Positions 38,401 through 49,200 of a DNA stretch of 64,000 nucleotides are shown one piece after another. The first letter of the stretch is position 1; every line of letters starts with the position of its first letter. A program made the translations under genes and the position numbers. The notes under the pieces are model-generated. The model searched no databases and had not been told where the DNA came from. It saw nothing but the letters and a program-made list of their open reading frames with translations. Source of the stretch: Euglena gracilis (Eukaryota > Euglenida > Euglenophyceae > Euglenales); the NCBI GenBank assembly GCA_039621445.1, contig CP154956.1:26767744-26831743 (forward strand), in the 5' to 3' direction.

Positions 38401-41400
38401 TTTAGAAGGTGTGAAAAAAAATGGGATTTGGGGGGTTTTGGGCAACATTTTGGGCAGCATTTTCACCAATTTCGGGAAAACGGGGGATTTGGGCTGAAAA
38501 ATTTTAGAAAATTTTTTGAAAATTGAACCCAAAATACCGGGGGGGGGGGGGAATTGGGGCTAGATAAAATTAGAACCGACAAAATTGGAAACCGAAAAAT
38601 TGGTGATTTTTTGATGGATGGCTAAATTTGGTAGTTTTAGGAGGGGGGTGGAAAATAACGAGGTCAAAAAAAGTACACCAAATTTTGGCACAATCAAATT
38701 TTACTGACATTTTTTCTCTGTCAAATTTTTTGGATTTTCAATGGCATTTTTTTTGCTTCAAAAACCTCTCAAAATCAAAATTTTGAGAAAATGTTGATTT
38801 TTTGGAAGGTGTGAAAAATGGGGTTTTGAGGGAGTTTTCCTTGCGAAATGGCCATTTTTTGAGGGAAAAGTTCTAAAATCATTTTTTTGGGTCAGCAAAA
38901 AGTGACCTTTTTTTAGTTTTTCCAGACGTTTTTTGTTGTGTTTTTTTAAAAAAACATGTTTTTTGTTTCAAAAAAAAACAAGCAGTCAACCTTGGCAAGC
39001 ACCTATGGTCAAGCCCCAAAATTTCCCCATTGGAGGCCATTTTAGGCCATTTAAGGCCATTTAAGGCCATTTAAGGCCATTTTAGGCCATTTTAGGCATT
39101 TTAGGCCATTTTAGCTACGGGTGCCTGCATATGGGTCCCAAAATGGGTCAAAAAAAACACCCGGCACCAAAGGCGCCGGAAAAATTTTTTCGGGTCCAAA
39201 ACTGCCCTGGGGGGGGGTCCTTAAGGGGCGGTCCTTAACCAAAAAAAAAAAATCCCGTCCCTTATGGACCGCCCTGCATTTCCCCTTGAAAACACCCGAA
39301 ACCTGATATTTCAACCTACGGACAGCGGCAGGTTGAAAGTGGTCCCACCAACCAACAATAACACTTCTGTCGCAACTTTCAGCCAAAAAGGCATGCAAAA
39401 ACAGTCCGTCAGAAACACCCAACATTGGAGGGAGGGATAAATGCAACCATCCGAATACAAACAATGGGCGCGCAGCTGATAAACGTCAAGCTGGTTGACA
39501 CCAAAGTCTGATCATGACATTTCCCTGCCTTAAAGCGGCGTCGCATTTCAAACCTGGTGACGGCAAAGCTGGGAAGCAAAGCGAGGTGCGGATAACGTTC
39601 AAGCGGTGCCGTCAGACAACCTGATTGGTTTGGTTTCATAAATCATATAAATCCATTTGATTTGAAACAGATGACAAAAAACTTAAAATAACTTCTTGTC
39701 AGCCCCTGTGTCCCAACCTTGCCAGAAATGCAAAAAAACAATATTAAAATCGGTTGCCCACCAGGAAGGTGGTCACACCAATACCAAACACAGCCACCTC
39801 CACAGCACAGGGATATCCTTTTGGAACAAGGACATCCTCCCCCACCAAATATAAGGGACCACCAAAGAAAAGCAACCCTTTGGCCAATTTTCAGCTGACA
39901 CCCAAAAACAACCCTGAAATAAAAGCATGCTATGAAAAAAATTCATTAAAACGGCCAAAATCAGCGAATTCCAATTACAAGCAACCCCTGGGCTGATTTC
40001 AGGGGAGGGGGGGATGCGCTTGCCCAGCCTGGAAAAAAAAATGCTTTTTATCCCTTCTTCTGGCCTGGCACTGTGTTTCGCCGTTGCCCTTTTTGTCTGT
40101 GTACGTGGATGTACGTGGAGAGGTTGCTTATGTTTGGGTTTCTGAAACTAAGCAGGGGGGAAATGCGTTTTGCATTTTTTGTGCATTGTTTTCAAATTTC
40201 CAAAAATCATTTTTGCACCTTTTTTCCTTTTTCCCCAACATTTTTGCTTTTCGGCGCATTTTTTTCTTGATTTTCTCAATTTTTTTTGCATTTTTGGCCA
40301 TTTGCAATTCTTTTTGATATTTTCGAGTTTTTTTGAAACTGACATTTTCCGCAGAATTTTTGTGTAATTGTTGAATCTTTGGTGCCATTTTTGCATGTTT
40401 TGCGCAATTTTTGCATTTTCATGATACAGTGCACACAGGGGGTCCCGAGGGACCCACCTTCTGGGGGTTAATAAATAAGAAAATAAAATCTCTGCGCTTC
40501 GCGCCAGAAAACAAACAACAAAAATGGCCAAATCCCCGCCTCCAGCGGGGAATCCACAAGGTCCTTGGGGGAACCCCCAGGAGGGGGGGAGGGGGCAGAT
40601 ACCCCTCGGGGTCCAAACTAAAAAAAAAAATCCCTGCCCCTCAAAGGGAAGGAGTAGCTTTCCACCTTAGTCACTCTTGAAAGCTAATCAGTTCATCACA
40701 TCCACTCAGCCACTGGGAGAAATCGACATTGGAGGCCTTCAAGAAAACTGGGGGGAAATTGCACAAAAATTGACATCGGGGTGCACTTCTTCTGGAGTGA
40801 ACCGAGAAAAATTTTCACCTCACAATTTCTTCCCATTTTGCAACATTGTTTATGCTTTCAACCGTCATTCATTTGTTTTTTCACCAAAAAGTTCAAAAAA
40901 CGTGACATTTATAATTTTGGGAATTTAAAAAAAATCCAACAAATGGCAAATGGAAAGTGGGGATATCGCTGAACGTTGATGGAAAATTGCAGAACATAGA
41001 AAAAAAAAAAAAAAAAGACTGGAGATATCAAATCCCCCCCTTCTGACCTCCACCACTCAAGCTGAGAGAAAAAGACAAACATTTCTTATTCGAAGGCAGG
41101 AGAGGCCATTTGGCAGGAGCAGGGCGGCATCTTTGATGGAGAAAAAATCCCATCGCAGCACATTCAATGAAAAATCCACAGGGAAAATGGCCTAAAAAAT
41201 GTTATTGCCATGCTATTAAAAAAAAAAACGGGTCGATTTCGGGGAAATAAAATAATCTCTGGCATCCTTGGATCACCCATCCACCCAAAACAAAAAATGC
41301 GGTTTTTCGACTTTTTGATTTTTGACCCCGTTCAAGTCCCAGTCCAGCAGCCCTTGGCTGTTCCCCCACTTAAAAAAAATGCAAAATGAGTGCTTTTTCA

Positions 41401-43220
41401 GGTATTGGTGATCAACGTTTTGCAAATAGCATCCCTCAAATTTTTTTGCACGGCCATAAACAGACAAGGGGCCCAAGTGCAACTCAGGGGGTCCATCCAG
41501 CAAGCCAGCGGCTCCCAGCCGCCCTCCCCCCCCCTCCCCCGGGTTCGCTGAATGAAAACATAAAAGTTTGGGCCCAGCCTGGAAAATCTGGACCAGAAAA
41601 AATTCAGCGCAAAAGGGCGCTAATTTTTTAAAAACGGGGTACAAATGATATTTGTTAAGGTGTTTTGGGTTTCCACCTCAGAGTTTTTGGCTGAAAAAGC
41701 CCAAACCAGCTGGAATTGGGTTTTTTTTGCCTGTTTTCAATTACTAGCGGGTTCCGGGGTTTTTTTTTAAGACCGGGGGGGGTAGGGGAAGTCCCCCCCA
41801 CCCACTCACCCGGGGGGGGGGGGGGTCCCAGGGGACACACACAAAAAATGGCCGAAAAATCGCGAAAATTGCTAAAAATAGCACTTTTCAAAAATTTTCG
41901 GCGCCTTTGGCGCCGAAAAGTATATCCCACCCCCCTCCGGGGGGACCCCCCCAGGGGGGGGGTTCAGCTGGACCCACCCAACCCACCCCCCCCCGGGGGT
42001 CCCAAACTTAAAAAAAACCCCTGGCTGGGTCCAATTCGGCAGCCGGAATTCGGCAGGAGGGTTCAGCCAGCTCCTTTTTTCCTCCAGCCAGCGCTTTTTC
42101 CAGTCAGCAGCTTGATCCCCCCATTGCTGACTCCTCACAATCTTTCGGAAAAATTTCATTTTCCTTGAAAATGGAGGGAGCTTTCGAGGCGCTAAATTCG
42201 TTTCTGGTCCAATTGGCTGGCTGGTTGGATTAAGAAAACCCGGCACATCGGAAATTTGGGGCTGTTCAAATAAAGGGGGGGATCAGACTATTATTACTCA
42301 GGACCCTGGGGGGGAGTCCACTGGCTAGCCATTTTGCTAGACCCCCACTGGAAAAAAAAATTTTCCTCCGGCGCTGCACACAGAGGTGGAAATGAGGTTT
42401 TATGCATTTTTTGGGCTGATTTTGTTCCAAAAAAAATCCAAAAAATGGCCAAAAATGAGCATTTTTGGCCAACTTTGGGGGTCCAAAAAACAATTTCGGC
42501 GCTTCGCGTTGGTCACTGGAAAAATTTTTTCCACTAGCTAGCCTTGCTAGCAGACCCCCCCCGGGAGGTCTGCTAGGATTTCCGCTAGCCAAATTTGGAC
42601 TAGCTGCAGTCCAGCCCACCCCCCGGGAGGGGTACTGCGAACCCTTGAATACACTGGCCGAGGTAAATAAAACGGACTAAAGCCATACGTGAAAAGCACG
42701 TTCTCAGGGCCTGGCCATTCCCCCATACACGGGGCTGCTGGGGAGGAGGTCCACCTGGACGCCGACGCGCTCCAGGTAGCGGCCCTGCAGCAGGAACATG
42801 CTGTGCTCCGCCGTGGAGGCGGTGTCGGCCGGGAGGCCCGCCTTGAGCTTCCCGAGGCCGTCCGCGATGCTGTTCTTGCACGGTGAGGGCAGGCCCCTGG
42901 CCAGGGGCAGCCGGCATCCCAGGCCGGCAGCCGAAGTCACCCAAACCTGGGACACCCAATCCCGACCCCGATGCCCAACCTGCCCCGGAAGGCTGGGGGG
43001 GGGGGGGTCTATGCCCTATGCGACCCTATGAAAAGGAGGAACCTCGCCCAGCAGCAAAACTATGCGACCAATCATAAGAGGAGGAAAGAATTCCAATTCA
43101 AAAAATGGATTGACCTCCAATTTGCCACGGAGCCAGAAGACTGGGGATGAGACAAGCATGACGGAGATCGCGACCAATCCCTGGGTGGTGGCTGGTCAAA
43201 ATATGTGTGCGAATATTTTT

Positions 43221-43258
<38 letters not shown>

Positions 43259-46200
43259 TCAAAGAGGCAGGCAGAGCTAGCATTTGCTGACATCAGGACA
43301 GAAGAAAATTTGAAACCTTCGGTCCAAAAAGATCTCCACCCACTGAAAGCATGGCTTGAATATCAGGTTGGTTTTGCTTCCTAAGTGAAAATCAAAAAAA
43401 TAAGGAAAACAAAGAAGGATGGGAACGCAGAATAACTTCCAACGAGACTGCTTTGCATTTGTCACACTGCAGTGTCAATTTCATTCCAGCATTGGGTGAG
43501 ATACTCGAGGCATCAATTTAACATGCACCACAAAGAAAGGAAGGGGAATTGGGATGGGTTGGGACGATATGTGGTGAGAAAAAGCTGTGATTTGATCGTC
43601 GCTTCTTTCGTTCGAATTAGAAAGAAAGAACAAGAGAATATTTTGGCAAGGTATGCTTGAAAAGATTATGTCAGAAGCCCAATAACAGCACCCAAGCACC
43701 CTCCTAACCTCAGATCCTGGGATTGGTTGTCGACCCCCAAACATACAGTTGCTGATGGGCACAATAGCTGGACATACAAGTAAATCGCACCATCAGGGAT
43801 TGACTAAAACATGTGAACCCGATACTGGACTCTTCAGGAAGAAGGCGGGGGAAATCCTGCATCATGCATTCCAGGCGGGTTACTGACAGACTTCAGTTGC
43901 AAAAAAATAAAACCACAAAAATGTCAGCAGGGAGGAGGGTCGGGAACTTGCGCAACAAATACAACCAAATGAGTGGGGGACAGAGATGAGGGGGGGGTCC
44001 GGACTCACCTAAGGGTTAGGCCAAGTTGGTGCCCGCCGGAGGAGTTTTCTTTTATTTTCGGCACAGAGTGCCAAAAAAATTTGGAACCCAAAATTGACCC
44101 CCTAAAAATGGGTCCTCCATTCCCCCCTCCCCCCCCCCCGGGCTTTCTTTGGGCCTTGCCCCCCCCCACTCAGTAAATCAAAGCCATTACAAAATAGTTG
44201 GAAGGGTATATGGTGGCTGGGCACCCTGAAATAAGGGCTTTGACATTCGTGCAAATAATAGACAGAAGTTCTTCAGCATTCATTTCAGCCTGACAACAGG
44301 GGGGTTCAGGCCAACCAGTTTGTACGGTGTGGGAAGGGGAAACACCATCTGCACTGCACTGCAATTTTCCCATTTTCGGGGGGGGGGGTTACAAAACCCT
44401 TGTCAAACAACAACAACAACAACAACACAGCATCAGCATCCAAATCAATGGAAACAAAGTCTGCATGGCTTCTTAAAAACCTGCTTTTTCTCATCAGCAT
44501 ACTTGGGATTGACAAAATTAAATGGCAAAGCACTTCGTTGTTGTTGGCATGCGTGGATTGTGAGGATAATTCAAAACAAAAAAGTTCAAAATGAAAAGGA
44601 ATGGGGACAGAAATGTCATCTCTAGCTGGTTCAGGGTATCCAAACAATAACAAGTGCATGTGAACGCAGTTTTCTCTGAGGACCAACCAATCTGGCATCG
44701 TCCACGATCAAAAGCATTTGAGATAAGTGTTAAAAAAAAACGTGTGGAGATGCTTTGGCTAGGCACTTGACCCCCACTCGCTTGCAGGGCTGCCACGTAC
44801 GGGCCAGTGGCAAACACGAGGAGGTTGATATTCCCTGGGAACTGAGAATAGCCATCGCCATCAATGCAAAGCACACTTCCTCAAATGTCACCCTCCAGCT
44901 TGGAACTGAAACTCGTGATTTCATGAGTTTTATTTATTTGTTTTCAGGGTGTTTTCGAATGATCGTGTCTTCATATTTAAATACAATATATTTACAAACA
45001 TATAATAATATATATATCATATAATTTATCATCTATATAATTTATATTTATTCTTATATTATATAATATATGTCTTTATATAATTTATATTTTATGCATA
45101 AATATATAAAAGAAATTGTACATAAAGATGTATGCATACACACGCATGCATCTTTATACATGTACACACATACACACACATATACATCCATGCATGCATG
45201 CATGCATGTATGGATGGATGGATGTATGTATGCATGCATGTATGTATCTATGTATGTATGCATGTATGTATGCATGTATGTATGCATGCATGTTTGTATG
45301 TACATTTGTATTGTCAATTGCTCTTCACATCTCCCTCTGTCAACCGAAAGCTGTGAAAACGTTTGAAAAAAGAATGATTTTTGTATTTTGAACTTGGGAC
45401 CCACAAATACATCTGAAGGTTTGTGTTTTTAAGTCAGTTTGTGTCAGGGTGCATTTCTTAAAAACAAATGCAAACAGTTTAAGTGAGCAATACAAATGGC
45501 ACGAAACGTCCTCTCGATTATTTGTTCCCAAATGGTTGCTCTTCACAATCAGGTTGCAGGGAAAAAGAGTGCTTTTGTCAGGTTCATCAGATTTACCAAG
45601 AGCACCAAGCAAGAGCCCCAACTGGTTGTATTCAACATTAAGAGTCAACGAAAAGAGCGCCGCACCAAAAAAAATCCAAACATTTCAGAATTGCTGGCAC
45701 AATGATGTGGACAAAAGCGAACAGGGAAAATTTCTGTTCAAATTGAAAAGTCCCAGTATGGGCAAAAGCAACAAAACAAACAGGGGCTCGCATCACACAA
45801 CGACCTCCAGTCACTCTTTTCCAAGAAAACCAGTCAGTCACTGCCCACCCCCCCAGGTCAGCCAGAGACTAAATGATTGGATGGGTCGGACCCCTCCAAA
45901 CTTCAGGTGTTTTGGAATTTCTATTCAGCCCGTAATCCAACTTAAAAACGTAAAAGAATCCTGGGCACCATGTTGCAATCAATGGGTTGATTTGGGCCAG
46001 TCATCCACACAGGCACTGAATTCACCAAATAAAACCCATGTGGTAAATACGTACACCATACTTTGGCTTCTGAGGCACACTCTGCAGAGGTCGCTTGGAC
46101 TGATGGGTGAGGTGTGCACAGACCAGGCCAATCTGTCAAGAAAACCAGCAAACCCCATGTGGTCTCTGACCTGAATTCCTTTACGGGTATTTGTTGTCTT

Positions 46201-49200
46201 CCAAAGTCCCAAAATGGCTTCGCCGGGCGTTTAACTCCCTCACTGATAATTGAATCACCCTCAGCCCTCGATCAATACTCGACGATGCACAGAGAGACCA
46301 CTCGATGATCTGAAGGAAATTCATTGAAATTGTCTCTCGTTCTATTTTCTTTTTTCAAATGCCTCAAATTTTCGGTTTCAATGAACAATGGAACTGGAAG
46401 GCCAGAAAGATGCGACACAAAATAATACAAGCACCCCAAGGCCGATTTTGGAAGCCCAAAGAGAAACAAGGGGTTGATTAAATTTGGGAGGGCAAAACAA
46501 TGATAAAGCATCATTTGGCACCATTTGGGCCATTTTTCTTCCCGCCATTTTTTCCTCCATAGTGCGGCGATAATTCTTAAAGACCCTGGGGGGGGGGGTC
46601 ACGCGGGCCAGCTGGAAAAAAGGTGCTGGACCCCCCTAGAGGGTGGGGGGTCTGGCTGGCAGCTGGATCCAGCGGGTGCCCCAAAAATGCCCCAAAAAGC
46701 CTAAATCCAGCTGGGTTGGCATTTGTCAGCCAACATTTGGGGTGAAAGCCCCAAAACCACCCAAAAATGCCATTTTTGGCCATTTCTGACCCCTTCTTCC
46801 CAATTTTTTTTTGGTCCAGCCCGGCTGGCCCGAACTTTATTTCAACGGACCTCAAGGCTGCAGCCCGGCTGAGAGGTGCTGGCTGGAAAACAGGTGCTGC
46901 ACCCCCCTCCGGCTTGAGAAAACCTCTGCTTCGAACCAATACCCAGAGTTTCCTGCGAGAGGTTTTCAGAGATGGTGAATTTTGATATAAAGGCAGTTTG
47001 GAAGGCATATTGTATGTGGGAAGTAATAATACCCATTTCATCAGCAAACCCATCGCCTATTTCCGTCCACCACTTTTGCTGTCACTACTTTCCTGTCCTT
47101 CGATTGGGGGAAGTCCAGGAAATTGCGGGAAAATTGCGGGAAAAAATATCGGGAATGTGTTAATTTCTGCTGGAGGGGACTTGGAAAAAGTTTTCGCATT
47201 TCCCCCCCATTTTGCAACAATGGTGTGTACTTTGAGCCGTCACGCACACATTTTAAAACAAAAAGGCACGAAATACATAATCTTGTTATTTTGGGAACAT
47301 GCCGATTCCAAAAATATGCATTTTATTGAAAAAAAAACAAAAAAAACGGTGAAAAATGATGAATAATTTGGTCTCAGGGGGAAATCTGCTCTAGGATGAG
47401 GAATCCTTTTAAATCAAAATCATTTTCCCAGCAAAAATCAAAAAAACCATACAAAAGCCTGCAAATTTTGCCCAAATTAACAAAATTTGTCAAAATTTTG
47501 CAAAGTTTGCAAGAAGTTACCAAAAAAAGTACTTGTATTCTCTTGCAAACCATTCAAAGACGCACTTCACCCTCCATTTCAAATTGCGAAAAAAATGCAG
47601 AAAGGGGAAAATTTGGAAAATTGCGGAAAACTGCAGAAAACTGGGGAAATTGCAGAAAAATTGCGGACATCAATTCCCCCCTGGGGAAAGGGGGGGAGAT
47701 CATTGGGATGCCCTGGCCTGGGCGGCAGATGGCACCGACAGGTTCCCCTGGCCGGTACTTGGTGGCGACAGAGTTGACGTCGAAGCGGCGAGAGGCACTC
47801 ACACCTAACGTGGGGAGAAGGCATCGAAAATTGGGTGCGTTGGAGCGCAGCAATTCTTCCACTTGATGCAAATGGTCATCAGGCAGGTGGTCTGGCTCCT
47901 CTGGCTATCTGGCTATCACCCAGCCTCTTTGAATAATCACATGGTCAGTCGACCAACCTCTGGGATACCTGCCAACGCAGTCAATACTCCCCAAGGAGGG
48001 GGGCACGAGGGCGCACAGACGCAAAATTGGCCAAAAATCATCCTTTTCCCCTGGGGGGGGGGTTCCTGCCCAAGCATGAACTCCCCTGAACTCAGGTATG
48101 CGGGTCGACCATGCCTTGAATTTCAGTGGGCTTAGCGTAGGCTCCACCCCTCCCCTGTGATCGGCAAGACAAGCAAGCATTGACTCAATAAAACCCACCA
48201 ATTCGGAGGGAGGAGGTCACAACTGAACCACCTGAAAATGACCAAATGAAGGAAAGACAATTGGCCTTTCTGGTTTTCTTCCTGGAAGCCCCTGCCCATC
48301 CCCCCCCCACGCATTGTGCGGTTTGGTTTGCCTTCATGCTTGTGCTTACCAACCGGGGGCGAGGGTGGGTGGGTGCTACAGGGTGCCTGCCCCTAGCAGG
48401 CACACCCCGGGGGGGGGGGGGGTCCGGGTGGGGACCCAGAAAATTTTCATTGAAAATACCCTTTTCCGGGCCCCGGTGCCTTCAGAGCCGGGGTCGGAGG
48501 GGGGTGCCTGCTATGGGCAGGCACCCCCAAATCCCCCCCCCCCGGTGCCTGCCCCTAGCACCCCCCCCCCCCGTGGGGTAGGCACCCGACCAAGCACAAG
48601 CCTGTTTGCCTTGCCTTTGGACAGAGTTCAAGAATTCCTGGCCAGTGTCTTGGATGAAAGCGATCCATTTCTTGCCAGTTGACAGCCATGCTGCCGCCAA
48701 ACCACTCTTGTGCAGAAGCGTGTGCACCACGCCATGCCCCTGTGGCTTGGTCCGCGCCAAGGTGGCACCTGGTGGGGACACAGCACAAATTTTCAGCCAC
48801 CGTGGAGACACCTCATCTGCTTGGACGACTCAAGCAACACCTTGCCTTGCAACCGGTACGCGTCGCCATCGTCACACACAAAATGGGCGCGGTTGTTGCA
48901 CAGCGCGGGCACGGTCTCCTGCTTCACAATCTGCACTTGACCTGTTGGGAGCCCAAACTGAGCGTGCTTCTCCAGAAGGGCCACAGTTCGCGCATGTGTG
49001 TCATCCGACGTCATGATAGCAAATGGCACATGTCCACTTAATGGCAAGCACCAACTCCCATTGCCTGGAGAAGAATGCACCTCCTTTGTCCAAATGACAA
49101 GGAACGGAAGGGGGTACAACGTCCACGGCACCACACATAAAAAGCACCAGCAAGAAATTTATAATATTTTATTGTGCCTGGGCTTGATGCAAATTGCTCT

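Larger units (their letters stand above)
36590..39520. other. USP intron, A/T-rich with tandem repeats
   Basis: No coding frame with a domain was found. The intron contains the repeats listed at 37436-37560, 38255-38835 and 39030-39116. A stretch near 37330-37420 (TTTCTGCTGGAGAGGACT...TTTGCAGCAAGA) resembles 40790-40850 and 47160-47220. Confidence 0.55.

Noticed and set aside
45116-45391. Cys/Met/His-rich small proteins in several frames
   Set aside because: They are translations of the ATGC/ATGT microsatellite, and all frames are open for that reason.
48246-48682. Proline/glycine-rich frames around 48.3-48.7 kb on the plus strand
   Set aside because: They run opposite to USP exon 5 and through G/C tracts, and are shadows without domains.
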